Assembly (NCBI GenBank): GCA_046263255.1
Contig: JBHELD010000057.1
Location: forward strand, 28,245 to 92,244
Length of the DNA: 64,000 nt
Direction of reading: 5' to 3'
Origin: JALZEG01 sp046263255
Lineage (GTDB): Bacteria; Actinomycetota; CADDZG01; WHSQ01
The position numbers were made by a program, and so were the translations under genes. Below are positions 27,449 to 36,883 of this stretch, piece after piece. The notes under the pieces are model-generated. The model was not told the origin of the DNA. It saw nothing but the letters and a program-made list of their open reading frames with translations, and ran no database searches. Position 1 is the first letter of the stretch. Every line of letters starts with the position of its first letter.

Positions 27449-27474
27449 GCCTGATACCTGATCAGGTATCAGGC
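27449..27474. promoter_or_regulatory. Perfect 26-bp palindrome, operator of the XRE regulator
   Basis: Half-site GCCTGATACCTGA (27449-27461) is mirrored exactly at 27462-27474. It lies 12 bases upstream of the GTG start, the position of an autorepression site. Confidence 0.85.
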
Positions 27475-27617
27475 GACGCCTAATACGGTTTCGCGTGGCC
27501 CGGCCCCGGCCGCGTGCGAGCACTCTCGCGGAGAGGCTGCAAGAGCCACAGGGTGACGGGGGAGCTCGGAACACCACCCCCATCACTACGGGCATCGGTC
27601 CGGACGGCCGAGGTGTC

Positions 27618-28982
27618 CTATCCCGCGGATGTGGCTCCCGCGGCGGCGGCGGGCGCCCAGCCCCCGGTGGCGAATCGCCACGCCGTCAGCAGCGATCGCA
27701 GGACCAGCCAGACCGCGAGGCCCGCGGCCAGACCGGAGGTCCCCCACCCCGCGGGCGCCGAGACCAGCGCCAGCGGGACGAAGAACGCGCTGCAGACCGC
27801 CATCGCGCCGGCCAGGTATCGCATGTCCGACGCCCCCATCAGGATCCCGTCGAGCGTGAACGCGATGGCCGACACCGGCTGGAGCAAGCCGATCCACAGC
27901 AGGAGCCGGGCCGCCGCGGCGACGACCGTCGAGTCGTCCGTGAACGCGCCGGCGAGCGGGCGCGACAACGGGACGACGACGAGCAGCAGGACGACGCCGA
28001 GGCCTATCCCCCACCACAGCAACCTGCGGCCCACCGCGGCCGCGTCGGCCCGACGTCCCGCTCCCAAGCGGTTCCCGACGAGCGCCTGCGCCGCGATCGC
28101 GACCGAGTCGGCCGTGAACGCGAGCAGCGAGAACACCTGCATCGCGATCTGCCACGACGCGAGCGGTACGACGCCCATGCGCGCGGCGGCCGACGTCGCG
28201 ACCGTCAGCGCGCCGAGCAGCACCCCGGTTCGGATCACGAGCGCGGCCCCCACGGTGAGCAGCTCGCGCAACCTGGGACCGTGCCATCGCCACGACGGCG
28301 GGCGCATCCGCCGGCGCAGCACGACGACGAACGCCGCCGCGGCCCCGGTCTGGCCGACGACCGTCGCCCACGCCGCGCCGGTGACGCCCCAGCCGAAGGG
28401 GTAGATGAAGACGTAGTCCAGGAGCGCGTTCGCGACGGCGCCGGCGGTGACGATCAGCATCGGCGTCTTCGTGTCCTGGGCGCCGCGCAGCCACCCGTGG
28501 CCGACCGTGACGAGCAGGACCGGCACCGACGCGAGCACGCGCACCCGCAGGTAGTCCTCGGCGAGCGGGGCGATCTCCGGACCCGCGCCCAGCCCCCGCA
28601 CGATCGGCCCGGCGAGCAGCACCCCCGCGAGCGCCACGACCGCCCCCATCGTCAGCGCGAGCAGGAGCGCCTGCACGCCGACCACGCCCGCGCCGTCGCG
28701 GTCCCCCGCGGCGAGCAGCATCGCGACCTTCGGAGTCACGCCGAACGCGAGGAACGAGAAGACCCAGAACGAGATCGTGAACGCCGCGGTCCCTACTGCG
28801 AGGGCGCCGAGCGGCCGCGGCCCGAGGTGCCCCACGAGGATCGTGTCGACCAGCGAGTACAGGGGGTCGGCCGCCAGCGCGCCCAGCGCCGGGACCGCCA
28901 GCGCCAGGATCGCGCGGTCGTCGGGGTGCCTGCCGGGCCCGAGCGCCCGCCGCCGAGCCGTCTCGGCGGGTCGCGCCGGCAC
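27618..28982 (-). CDS. MATE-family efflux transporter (DinF-like)
   Basis: 454 residues, twelve hydrophobic segments, with the MATE hallmarks in the first half (ADPLYSLVDTILVGHLGP, the Asp/His of the first helix) and GWLRGAQDTKTPM between helices five and six. Exports organic cations or drugs in exchange for H+ or Na+. GTG start at 28980-28982, 9 bases after the uvrB stop, so probably cotranscribed with it. Confidence 0.92.
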   Translation of the reverse strand: MPARPAETARRRALGPGRHPDDRAILALAVPALGALAADPLYSLVDTILVGHLGPRPLGALAVGTAAFTISFWVFSFLAFGVTPKVAMLLAAGDRDGAGVVGVQALLLALTMGAVVALAGVLLAGPIVRGLGAGPEIAPLAEDYLRVRVLASVPVLLVTVGHGWLRGAQDTKTPMLIVTAGAVANALLDYVFIYPFGWGVTGAAWATVVGQTGAAAAFVVVLRRRMRPPSWRWHGPRLRELLTVGAALVIRTGVLLGALTVATSAAARMGVVPLASWQIAMQVFSLLAFTADSVAIAAQALVGNRLGAGRRADAAAVGRRLLWWGIGLGVVLLLVVVPLSRPLAGAFTDDSTVVAAAARLLLWIGLLQPVSAIAFTLDGILMGASDMRYLAGAMAVCSAFFVPLALVSAPAGWGTSGLAAGLAVWLVLRSLLTAWRFATGGWAPAAAAGATSAG

Positions 28983-28991
28983 GGACGGGAC

Positions 28992-30995
28992 CTACCCCAC
29001 CTCCCGCAGCTCGCGCTTGAGGTCGGCGATCTCGTCCCTGATGCGCGCCGCGTACTCGAAGCGCAGGTCCTCGGCCGCCGTGTGCATCTCCTCCTGGAGC
29101 TGGAGGATCAGCCGCTTCAGGTCGTCGGGCGTCCCGCCGACGGGGTCGCGCCGGCGGCTCTTGGACTTCGACGGGACGGTCGCGTCCGCGCGCCGCCGGC
29201 CGAAGCCCGAGAGCAGGATGTCGCTGACCGCCTTGCGGATCGACTGCGGGTCGATCCCGTGCTCGTCGTTGTACGCGATCTGGATCTGGCGGCGGCGCTG
29301 CGTCTCGTTGATCGCGTTGCGCATCGAGTCCGTGACCTCGTCGGCGTACATGATCACCTGGCCCTCGACGTTCCGCGCGGCGCGGCCGATCGTCTGGATC
29401 AGCGACGTCTGCGACCGGAGGTATCCCTCCTTGTCCGCGTCGAGGATCGCGACGAGAGACACCTCGGGCAGGTCGAGGCCCTCGCGCAGGAGGTTGATCC
29501 CGACGAGGACGTCGAACTCGCCGAGCCGCAGGTCGCGCAGGATCTCGATCCTCTCGACGGTGTCGATGTCGGAGTGGAGATAGCGGACGCGCACGCCGGA
29601 CTCGAGCAGGTAGTCGGTGAGGTTCTCGGCCATCTTCTTCGTCAGCGTCGTCACGAGCACGCGCGCGCCCGCCTCGGTGCGCTTGCGAATCTCCTCCATC
29701 AGGTCGTCGATCTGCCCCTTCGTCGGTCGGATCACGACCTCGGGGTCGACGAGGCCGGTCGGCCGCACGAGTTGCTCGACCGGTTTCCCCGAGTGGCGCA
29801 GCTCGAAGGGGCCGGGCGTCGCGCTCATGAACACGACCTGGTCGACCTTGTCGATGAACTCGTCGAAGCGCAGCGGGCGGTTGTCCAGCGCGCTCGGAAG
29901 GCGGAAGCCGTGCTCGACCAGCACCTCCTTGCGGCTGCGGTCGCCCTCGTACATCCCGTTCAGCTGCGGGACCGTCACGTGAGACTCGTCGAGGACCACG
30001 AGGAAGTCGTCCGGGAAGTAGTCGAGCAGGGTGTTCGGGCGCGCGCCGGGGGCGCGGCCCTCGATGTGGCGGGCGTAGTTCTCGATCCCGTTGCAGAAGC
30101 CGACCTCGCGCATCATCTCGAGGTCGTAGCTCGTCCGCATCCGGAGGCGCTGCGCCTCCAACAGCTTCCGCTCGTTCTCGAGGACCTTCAGGCGATCCGC
30201 GAGCTCGCGCTCGATCGCCGCGATCGCACGCTCCATCCGGCTGCGGGACGCGACGTAGTGCGACGCGGGGTAGACGGTGACGTGGTCGAGCTCGCGCACG
30301 ATCTCGCCCGTGAGCGGGTCGAGCTGGATGATCCGGTCGACCTCGTCGCCGAACAGCTCGATCCTCACCGCCAGCTCCTCGTAGGCGGGGAAAACCTCGA
30401 TCGTGTCGCCGCGCACGCGGAACTTCCCGCGGACGAAGTTCACGTCGTTGCGCTCGTACTGGATGTCGACCAGGCGCTGGAGGATGAAGTCCCGGTCGGC
30501 CGTGCCCCCGCGGGCGACGCTGACGACCTGGTTCAGGTACTCCTCGGGCGAGCCGAGGCCGAAGATGCACGACACGCTGGCGACGATCAGAACGTCGTTG
30601 CGCTGGAGCAGCGCGCTGGTCGCCGAATGCCGCAGCCGCTCGATCTCGTCGTTGATCGACGAGTCCTTCTCGATGTACGTGTCGGACGAGGGGACGTACG
30701 CCTCGGGCTGGTAGTAGTCGTAGTACGAGACGAAGTACTCGACCGCGTTGCTCGGGAAGAACTGCTTGAACTCGTTGCAGAGCTGCGCCGCGAGCGACTT
30801 GTTCGGGGCGATCACCAGCGTGGGCTTCTGGATCTGCTCGAGCGCCCAGGCGATCGTCGCGGTCTTGCCCGTCCCCGTGGCGCCCAGCAGCGTCGTGTAG
30901 CGCTCCCCCTGCCGGACGCGCTCCACGACGCCGTGGACGGCGGTCGGCTGGTCGCCGGCGGGGGCGAAGTCGGCCTCGACCTTGAACGGGGGCAT
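28992..30995 (-). CDS. uvrB: Excinuclease ABC subunit B
   Basis: Damage-verifying helicase-like subunit of nucleotide excision repair. 667 residues: Walker A GATGTGKT, the beta-hairpin region (SYYDYYQPEAYVPSSDTYIEKD), DESHVT, helicase motif VI QTIGRAARN and the C-terminal UVR motif (LILQLQEEMHTAAEDLRFEYAARIRDEI) that binds UvrC. Full length. Partner of uvrA at 18-21 kb. Confidence 0.97.
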   Translation of the reverse strand: MPPFKVEADFAPAGDQPTAVHGVVERVRQGERYTTLLGATGTGKTATIAWALEQIQKPTLVIAPNKSLAAQLCNEFKQFFPSNAVEYFVSYYDYYQPEAYVPSSDTYIEKDSSINDEIERLRHSATSALLQRNDVLIVASVSCIFGLGSPEEYLNQVVSVARGGTADRDFILQRLVDIQYERNDVNFVRGKFRVRGDTIEVFPAYEELAVRIELFGDEVDRIIQLDPLTGEIVRELDHVTVYPASHYVASRSRMERAIAAIERELADRLKVLENERKLLEAQRLRMRTSYDLEMMREVGFCNGIENYARHIEGRAPGARPNTLLDYFPDDFLVVLDESHVTVPQLNGMYEGDRSRKEVLVEHGFRLPSALDNRPLRFDEFIDKVDQVVFMSATPGPFELRHSGKPVEQLVRPTGLVDPEVVIRPTKGQIDDLMEEIRKRTEAGARVLVTTLTKKMAENLTDYLLESGVRVRYLHSDIDTVERIEILRDLRLGEFDVLVGINLLREGLDLPEVSLVAILDADKEGYLRSQTSLIQTIGRAARNVEGQVIMYADEVTDSMRNAINETQRRRQIQIAYNDEHGIDPQSIRKAVSDILLSGFGRRRADATVPSKSKSRRRDPVGGTPDDLKRLILQLQEEMHTAAEDLRFEYAARIRDEIADLKRELREVG

Positions 30996-31038
30996 GGGCC
31001 GAGTCTAAGGCGGGGCTACGACCGGAGTTCCACGCCTG

Positions 31039-32832
31039 TCATTCGGCTGCGGCGCGCTGCTCCTCCGGCGCGACCTGCAGCGTGAACGAGAACTTCGATC
31101 CCTTGCCCGGCTCCGACTCGACCCAGATCCGGCCCCCGTGCGCCTCGACGATGCCCTTCGTGATGAACAGGCCGAGCCCCGTCCCCTTCTTCACCCACCC
31201 GGGCTTCGGGAGCATCGAGAACTTGGAGAAGATCCGGTCGCGGTCCTGCTCCGATATCCCGATGCCCTCGTCGGTCACCGACACCTCGACCATCCCGTCG
31301 TTCGGCACCTCCCGCGCCGACACGCGGACGGCCGTCCCCTCCGGCGAGTACCGGATCGCGTTCGTCAGGAGGTTGATGAACACCTGGCGCAGCCGGTCGT
31401 TGTCCGCGAGCACCGGAGGAAGGTCCGGCGGGATGTCGTCGACGACGAGGTGCTGCGCGCTGAGAGAGGTGTGGACGGTGACGATGCTGTCGATGAGACC
31501 CGAGAGCGACACGGGGCTCAGGTCGTAGCGGAGCGTCCCGGCCTCCATCCGGGAGACGTCGAGGAGGTCGTTGACGAGACGCGACAGGCGGCCCGTCTCC
31601 TTCGCGACGATGTCGAGGATCGAGAGCTTCTTCTCGTCTGGGACCCTGTCCCACTGCTGCTTCAGCGTCTCGCTGAAGCCCAGGATCGTCGTCATCGGAC
31701 CCTTCAGCTCGTGCGCCAGCATCGAGACGAACTCGGACTTCGTGCGGTCGGCCTCGCGCAGCCTCTGGACGAGCTGGCGCTCGCGCTGCCGGCCCATGCT
31801 CGACTCGACGAGCGCGCCGACCTGGCCCCCGAGCAACATCGCGAAGCGCACGTCGTCTTCGCTGAAGTAGCCCTTGCGCGCGTTCATCGCCTTCAGCACC
31901 CCGATCGGCTTCGGCCCCGTAGTCAGCGGCACGGCGAGCAGCGACTCGATGCCGAGCAGCGAGACCATCTGCCGGTTCACCCACGCGTCGTTCGGAGCGT
32001 CGTTGGACACGAGCGGCGTCTTCGTCCGGAACACCGTCGCGGCGAGCGACGGCTCGTCGAGGCGGATGTGCAGACCGTCCACCTGGTCGTCGTCGAGCCC
32101 GACCGCGGCGTTCATCGCGACGAGACAAGTCTCGCTCTCGTCGTTCAGCAGCAGCGCCATCTTCTCGCACTCGAGCATCTCGGCGACGATGCGGATCGAC
32201 TCGCCGACGATGCGCTCCATCGTCTCGCTCGACAGCAGCAGCCGGGACAGCCGGTGGAGGCCCTCGAGCTCCTGGACCTGACGCTGGAGCGTGCCGACCA
32301 GCTGGCTGTTCTCGATCGTGAGCGCGACCCGGTCGGCGAGCACGGTCAGCAGGCGGAGGTCCTCGTGGGTGAACGCGCCCCGGCGCGAGTTGAGGGCGCC
32401 GACGACGCCGAGCGTCTTGTCGGTGAGGACCAGGGGTGCTGCGACGAGCTGCCGCGCGTTCAGCGTGTCGGCGAAGATCGGATTGCCGTCGGGATCGGCG
32501 TCCACGTCGTTGACGACCTCGCCGAGGCCGGAGTGGAGCACGCGGCGCAGGACCGTCGGCTCCGACAGAGGGAGGACGAACCCCCTGTCGCGACCGTCCT
32601 GCATCCGAAGCACGTCTGCGTCCTCGTCGTAGAGGAACAAGACCGACCGGTCGCAGTGGACGACCTGCTCGATGACCCTGAGGATCTCCTCGACGACCGC
32701 GCGCGGGTTCCCGTACGCGGTGCTGAGGGTCGCGATCCGGTAGAGGGCCGACAGCTCGTCGTAGCCGCCCTGCGACCTGATCGATGCTCCCCCGGCGGCT
32801 CCGCCGGGACCCGAGCTCTCGTTTCCCCTCAC
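31039..32832 (-). CDS. Soluble histidine kinase with two GAF domains
   Basis: 597 residues, no membrane segment. Two GAF sensor domains (about 22-170 and 190-345), HisKA with phospho-His in LAHELKGPMT, and HATPase with NLLTNAIRYSP, DEGIGISE and KGTGLGLFI. GTG start at 32830-32832, 2 bases after the HAD gene stop, so the genes are coupled. No response-regulator partner adjoins. The uvrB start lies 43 bases downstream. Confidence 0.9.
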   Translation of the reverse strand: MRGNESSGPGGAAGGASIRSQGGYDELSALYRIATLSTAYGNPRAVVEEILRVIEQVVHCDRSVLFLYDEDADVLRMQDGRDRGFVLPLSEPTVLRRVLHSGLGEVVNDVDADPDGNPIFADTLNARQLVAAPLVLTDKTLGVVGALNSRRGAFTHEDLRLLTVLADRVALTIENSQLVGTLQRQVQELEGLHRLSRLLLSSETMERIVGESIRIVAEMLECEKMALLLNDESETCLVAMNAAVGLDDDQVDGLHIRLDEPSLAATVFRTKTPLVSNDAPNDAWVNRQMVSLLGIESLLAVPLTTGPKPIGVLKAMNARKGYFSEDDVRFAMLLGGQVGALVESSMGRQRERQLVQRLREADRTKSEFVSMLAHELKGPMTTILGFSETLKQQWDRVPDEKKLSILDIVAKETGRLSRLVNDLLDVSRMEAGTLRYDLSPVSLSGLIDSIVTVHTSLSAQHLVVDDIPPDLPPVLADNDRLRQVFINLLTNAIRYSPEGTAVRVSAREVPNDGMVEVSVTDEGIGISEQDRDRIFSKFSMLPKPGWVKKGTGLGLFITKGIVEAHGGRIWVESEPGKGSKFSFTLQVAPEEQRAAAE

Positions 32833-32834
32833 GG

Positions 32835-33590
32835 TTACAGCTTCGTGAGCAGGTCCGGTAATTCCTTCAAGGACGTGATCCTCTGCCCCTCGTGGCCCTC
32901 GTAGCGGCCGAGCCGGTCCAGCAGCACCGTGTTCATGCCGACCGAACGCGCGGGCTCGACGTCCAGGCCGGGCGAGTCCCCGATGTGCACGGCACGCGAC
33001 GCGTCCACGCCCGCCTTGTCTAGCGCACGGCGGTAGATCGAGGCATCCGGCTTCTCGACGCCTTCTATGCCCGAGATCACCGCGACGTCGAAGATGTGCC
33101 CGACCTCCAGCTCGACGAGCATCTCCTCGAGCCACCGCTCGAAGTTCGAGATGAGACCGAGCCGGTACCCGCGGGAGCCGAGGTCGCGCAGCGCCGGCAG
33201 CACGTCGTCGTAGAGCCGGTACGTCGAGGTGCTCGAGAAGATGGCGAACAGGCGGTCCACCAGCTCCTCGTCGAGCATTCCCAGCTCCTGAAGGAACCTC
33301 CGGTAGAGGAACGTCCAGAACAGCCGGGAGCTCTCCTCCGAGAGCGATATCCCCCCCTCGGCCCCCGAGTCCTCGACCATGTCCACGAGATGAGGCGCGA
33401 GGCGGCGGCGGACGTCCTCGACTTGCGAGGGCTCGACGGGGCGTCCGTACTCCGTCGCGACGCGCGCGAACAGCTCGGAGAACGACGGATGCGGGTACAG
33501 GATCGTCTCGCCCGCGTCCAGGAAGACGATCTGAATGCCGTCCCGCCGCGGCGGCCCGGCTGCCCGGCCTTCCGCGTGTCCAGAGGTCAA
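32835..33590 (-). CDS. HAD-superfamily hydrolase
   Basis: 251 residues. Motif I FLDAGETI gives the nucleophile Asp but has Gly-Glu-Thr where the usual acid/base Asp would be, as in some REG-2-like HADs; motif II is LISNF, motif III Lys in VEKPD, motif IV GDSPGLD. A helical cap follows motif I. Phosphatase substrate unknown. Start TTG at 33588-33590 overlaps the coaE stop (TTGA) and has GGAGGAG upstream. Confidence 0.82.
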   Translation of the reverse strand: MTSGHAEGRAAGPPRRDGIQIVFLDAGETILYPHPSFSELFARVATEYGRPVEPSQVEDVRRRLAPHLVDMVEDSGAEGGISLSEESSRLFWTFLYRRFLQELGMLDEELVDRLFAIFSSTSTYRLYDDVLPALRDLGSRGYRLGLISNFERWLEEMLVELEVGHIFDVAVISGIEGVEKPDASIYRRALDKAGVDASRAVHIGDSPGLDVEPARSVGMNTVLLDRLGRYEGHEGQRITSLKELPDLLTKL

Positions 33591-34186
33591 ACCCGCTCCT
33601 CCAGCAGGGCCCACACGCGGTCCGCCTCCGCGGCCAGGTCGTCGAGCGTCCCGTCGTTGCGAACCACGTAGTCCGCCTGCGCCTCGAGCGCGTCGGCCGG
33701 CGTTTGCGAGGCGATGCGCGCGTGGATGTCGTCCAGCGACATCCCGCGCCTGCGAACCAGGCGCTCGACGCGCTGCTGCCGTTTGGTCGTAACGACGATC
33801 ACGACGTCGAACGTCTCGCGCAGACCCAGCTCCGCGATCAACGCGGCGTCGACCACCACGACCGCGTCCGTGTGCGACAGCCGCTCGAGCTCGTCGGCGA
33901 TCCGCTGCACGATCACGGGGTGGACGATCGCGTTCAGCGCCGCCAGCTTGCGTCTGTCGTCGAACACGATGGACGCGAGCTTCTTGCGGTCGATCTCCAT
34001 CCCGCCCGCCGCGAGGACCTCGTCGCCGAACTGGCTCACGACCGAGTGCCAGGAAGGTTTCCCGGGCGCGAGCGCGTCGCGGCCGAAGTGGTCCGCGTCG
34101 AGGACCTGCGCGCCCCTTTCCGCGAGGAGCGCCGCGAACGTGGACTTACCGGCCCCGATGCCTCCCGTGAGGCCGACTACGAGCAT
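33587..34186 (-). CDS. coaE: Dephospho-CoA kinase
   Basis: Last step of coenzyme A synthesis: phosphorylates the ribose 3'-OH of dephospho-CoA. 199 residues with P-loop GGIGAGKST (8-16), the DADHFGRD motif and lid region RRGMSLDDIHARIASQ. Single-domain, without the UPF0157 extension found in some actinobacteria. Six bases after rpsA and overlapping the HAD gene. Confidence 0.95.
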   Translation of the reverse strand: MLVVGLTGGIGAGKSTFAALLAERGAQVLDADHFGRDALAPGKPSWHSVVSQFGDEVLAAGGMEIDRKKLASIVFDDRRKLAALNAIVHPVIVQRIADELERLSHTDAVVVVDAALIAELGLRETFDVVIVVTTKRQQRVERLVRRRGMSLDDIHARIASQTPADALEAQADYVVRNDGTLDDLAAEADRVWALLEERV

Positions 34187-34192
34187 GAAGGG

Positions 34193-35827
34193 CTACGACT
34201 GGCCCCGCTCGCGCTTTAGGTCCTGGACGATGGACTCGATCGAGGCCTCGCCCTCTTCGGCATCCGCGCCCTCTTCGTCCTCGTCCTCTGCGGCGACCGG
34301 CGCGTCCGTACCGCGTGCGGCCCCGTCGGGGGCCGGAGTCGGAGAGGCGTCCGCGTCGATCCCCGGGTCGAGCAGGGGGCCGCGCTCCTCCTGCGCCGGA
34401 CCCGCGTCTGCGGCGTCCGGCTCGAGGGTCGGTCCCGGGCCGGCCGGTACGGCGACCGCGGCCGCGGACGAATCGAGGCCCGCGCCTTCGTCGGCAGCCG
34501 GTCCTTCACCGCTCTCCAGCTCGAACTCCGCCTCGGGGGGGGTCTCGTCCGCGGGCTCGGGCTCCGCCGGCGGGACGGCAGCCCGCTCACCCGGTGCGAT
34601 GCCGATGGCCTCGTCGCTGCGCATCGCCTGCTTGCGGGAGAGGCTGATGCGGCGGCGGTCCAGGTCGATGTCGATGATCTTCACGGGGACGCGATCGTGC
34701 ACGCCGACCTCGTCCTCGGCGCGCTCGACATGGTGGTCGGCGAGCTCCGAGATGTGCACCAGGCCTTCGATCGCGTCGTCGACCTCGACGAACGCGCCGA
34801 ACGGCACGAGCTTCGTCACGCGGCCCTCGATGACGTCGCCGACCTCGTGCTGGCGCGCGAACTGCCGCCACGGGTCCTCCTGTGTCGCCTTCAGCGAGAG
34901 CGACACGCGCTCGCGCTCGAGGTCCACGTCGAGCACCTCGACGTCCACCTCCTGCCCGACCTCCACGACCTCACTCGGATGGTCGACGTGCTTCCACGAG
35001 AGCTCCGAGACGTGTACGAGCCCGTCGACGCCGCCGAGGTCCACGAATGCGCCGAAGTTGACGATCGACGAGACGACGCCCTTGCGGCGCTCGCCCTTCT
35101 GTAGCGACGTGAGGAAGTCCTGGCGCTGTTCGGCCTGCGACTCTTCGAGGAACTTCCGGCGCGACAGCACGACGTTGTTGCGGTTCTTGTCGAGCTCGAT
35201 GATGCGGCACTCGAGCTCCTTGCCGACGTACGGCTGGAGATCGCGCACGCGTCGCATCTCGACGAGCGACGCTGGCAGGAAGCCGCGCAGGCCGATGTCG
35301 ATGATGAGCCCGCCCTTGACGACCTCGATCACCGGGCCGGTGACGGTGCCGTCGGCGTTCTTGATCTCCTCGATCTTGCCCCACGCCCTCTCGTACTGGG
35401 CCCGCTTCTTGGAGAGGATCAGGCGGCCTTCCTTGTCCTCCTTCTGGAGGACGAGGGCCTCGATCTGGTCGCCGGCCGAGACGACCTCGGAGGGATCCAC
35501 GTCGTTGCGGATCGAGAGCTCGCGCGAGGGGATGACGCCTTCGGACTTGTAGCCGATGTCGAGCAGCACCTCGTCCTTGTCGATCTTGACGACGGTGCCG
35601 GAGACGAGATCGCCTTCGTCGAAGGGCTTGATGGTCTCCTCGATGGCGGCCATGAGCTCCTCGAACGACTCGCCCACGTCGTTCTCCACGATCGTGCCGC
35701 CGGCGAAGGTCTCGCCGGAGGTCGAGGGAGCGGTCCTGGCGATGACGCCGCCGGACCCGTCGGGGATCGTGTCGTTCGAGTTCTGGTGCGCGGTAGCTTG
35801 CGCAGCCCCGCCTTGCTCGTCGGCCAT
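34193..35827 (-). CDS. rpsA: 30S ribosomal protein S1
   Basis: mRNA-binding ribosomal protein. 544 residues with four S1 (OB) repeats, roughly at residues 50-120, 135-205, 220-290 and 305-375, the last two with GAFVDLGGVDGLVHVSEL and GAFVEVDDAIEGLVHISEL. The last about 150 residues are acidic, Pro/Ala-rich and probably disordered. ATG at 35825-35827 with AGGAGG about 9 bases upstream. Heads the rpsA-coaE-HAD-kinase run. A -10-like TATACT and a 5' hairpin lie just upstream. Confidence 0.96.
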   Translation of the reverse strand: MADEQGGAAQATAHQNSNDTIPDGSGGVIARTAPSTSGETFAGGTIVENDVGESFEELMAAIEETIKPFDEGDLVSGTVVKIDKDEVLLDIGYKSEGVIPSRELSIRNDVDPSEVVSAGDQIEALVLQKEDKEGRLILSKKRAQYERAWGKIEEIKNADGTVTGPVIEVVKGGLIIDIGLRGFLPASLVEMRRVRDLQPYVGKELECRIIELDKNRNNVVLSRRKFLEESQAEQRQDFLTSLQKGERRKGVVSSIVNFGAFVDLGGVDGLVHVSELSWKHVDHPSEVVEVGQEVDVEVLDVDLERERVSLSLKATQEDPWRQFARQHEVGDVIEGRVTKLVPFGAFVEVDDAIEGLVHISELADHHVERAEDEVGVHDRVPVKIIDIDLDRRRISLSRKQAMRSDEAIGIAPGERAAVPPAEPEPADETPPEAEFELESGEGPAADEGAGLDSSAAAVAVPAGPGPTLEPDAADAGPAQEERGPLLDPGIDADASPTPAPDGAARGTDAPVAAEDEDEEGADAEEGEASIESIVQDLKRERGQS

Positions 35828-35856
35828 ATGGGTGGATTCCTCCTGTAGCAGCAAAC

Positions 35857-35886
35857 GACCCCCGAATCAGGGGTCACCGGAGTATA
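35857..35886 (-). promoter_or_regulatory. rpsA -10 element and 5'-UTR hairpin
   Basis: TATACT on the minus strand at 35881-35886 is a good -10 box about 55 bases before the rpsA ATG. The transcribed leader then has a small hairpin (GACCCC at 35857-35862 with GGGGTC at 35870-35875). No clear -35 is seen. Confidence 0.5.
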
Positions 35887-35991
35887 GGCGCGAAGACGCG
35901 GGGGCTGCCGGGACGCCCGGACCGCGGCAGCGGTGCCGTGAAGGAGCCGGCGGCCGGGATGCAGGAGGCGGAAACGTGCCGGAAACGACTT

Positions 35992-36029
35992 AGGGCCGGG
36001 GACCCGCCGTAGCGGTGCCTCCCGGCCCT
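35992..36029 (-). terminator. GC hairpin after micro-ORF 1, upstream of rpsA
   Basis: Outer arms of 9 bp (35992-36000 with 36021-36029, AGGGCCGGG/CCCGGCCCT) and an inner CCGC/GCGG stem. It starts about 20 bases after the micro-ORF stop; a small AGTCC/GGACT repeat lies between. No U-run, so termination is inferred from position. Confidence 0.5.
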
Positions 36030-36048
36030 GAAGTCCAGAGCTGCGGAC

Positions 36049-36099
36049 TTACGTCCAGCTACGCCCCAGCTTGCCTGTCTCGACACGGATGTCGATCAC
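36049..36099 (-). CDS. 16-residue micro-ORF 1 (candidate leader peptide)
   Basis: GTG at 36097-36099 with GAAGGAGG six bases upstream; peptide MIDIRVETGKLGRSWT; TAA at 36049-36051. It differs from micro-ORF 2 at 38.5 kb in only six positions (including conservative I/L, T/S) and shares its length and C-terminal GKLG-x-x-W-[ST]. It is followed by an inverted repeat and a strong hairpin. Lies between the terminator at 36.22 kb and rpsA. Either a leader peptide acting through ribosome position or a small functional peptide. Confidence 0.55.
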   Translation of the reverse strand: MIDIRVETGKLGRSWT

Positions 36100-36222
36100 T
36101 GCGCACCTCCTTCTCGAGCCTCCCATTGCTCTGCGCGCAACAGTGTCAAATCAGACTTGCCTCCACAAGGTGGGAAGGGACCATTCTTGAGTACGCAGTT
36201 CTGACTACTCTCCGGCTGACGC

Positions 36223-36256
36223 AAAACGGCCCCGCCGCGACGGACGTCGCCGGGGC
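36223..36256 (-). terminator. Intrinsic terminator after the broken lipoprotein gene
   Basis: On the minus strand: GCCCCG...CGGGGC outer stem with inner CGACG/CGTCG and a TTTT tract after it (plus AAAA at 36223-36226). It begins 9 bases after the predicted stop of the broken gene, supporting that a gene ended there. Confidence 0.7.
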
Positions 36257-36264
36257 ACGACCGC

Positions 36265-36760
36265 TCACGGCGCGCTGCGAGCACACCGCGACGCGCGCGG
36301 CCGCGAGACGACAGACGCGCGGACGCGCCGGCGTTTGTAACCGAACCGCGTAACTCCGTCGCACGAAAACCGTACCAGCACGACCGTCGGCTGCACGGCG
36401 AAGGCGTCCTGTGCCCGCGCGAGCGCACGTCGAACCAGTCGGCCAGCGCGCGCTCGTCGTCGTCGCCCACGAGACCGGCGAATCGCCCGCTCCCGGGAAG
36501 ACGACGATGCCGAGCTGCCATTCGGGACCGGCGGCGGTGAACGGCTTCCGCGCGCCGCCCTCGCGGTAGTAGAGGAGGAAGGCTCCCTCTCGCCCTACGA
36601 GCCCCGCCTCGTCGGGCGCGAGCTCGGGTCCGGCGGCTTCGACGCGGCCACGTAGGCGGTCGGTCGGCAGGCTCCCGTCACCGCGAGTGCCACGGTTCCG
36701 GCACCGGCAGCGAACCGCAGCGCTGCGGGCAGGTGGTTCAGGGTCGTAAGACGCCGGCGG
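36265..36760 (-). pseudogene. Broken lipoprotein gene (at least three frameshifts)
   Basis: Reading the minus strand and restoring one missing base at each of three places gives a continuous product: a lipoprotein signal (RFAAGAGTVALAVTGAC), then ELAPDEAGLVGREGAFLLYY, FTAAGPEWQLGIVVFPGAGD, DDDERALADWFDV and DAFAVQPTVVLVRFSCDG, with a TGA at 36265-36267. The breaks fall near 36640 (CCC run), 36490 and 36430. No good start codon is found (candidate CTG 36742). Function unknown. All breaks are one-base losses, so decay and assembly error are both possible. Confidence 0.55.
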
Positions 36761-36883
36761 CGGTTCCCGTGGTTGTCGGACCGGGAAAGCCTGCGGGAGT
36801 CACCCGGGGAGGTACGAGGACGACGACCTCCGAGCCCACGACCTCGGGACGCCGCGGCCGCGCCGCGGCTTCTTGCGCCGGAG

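Noticed and set aside
27495..31085. Plus-strand open frame of nearly 1200 codons opposite MATE and uvrB
   Set aside because: It is the antisense of two clear genes, rich in Arg, Asp and Pro from the GC-rich shadow frame, with no domain.
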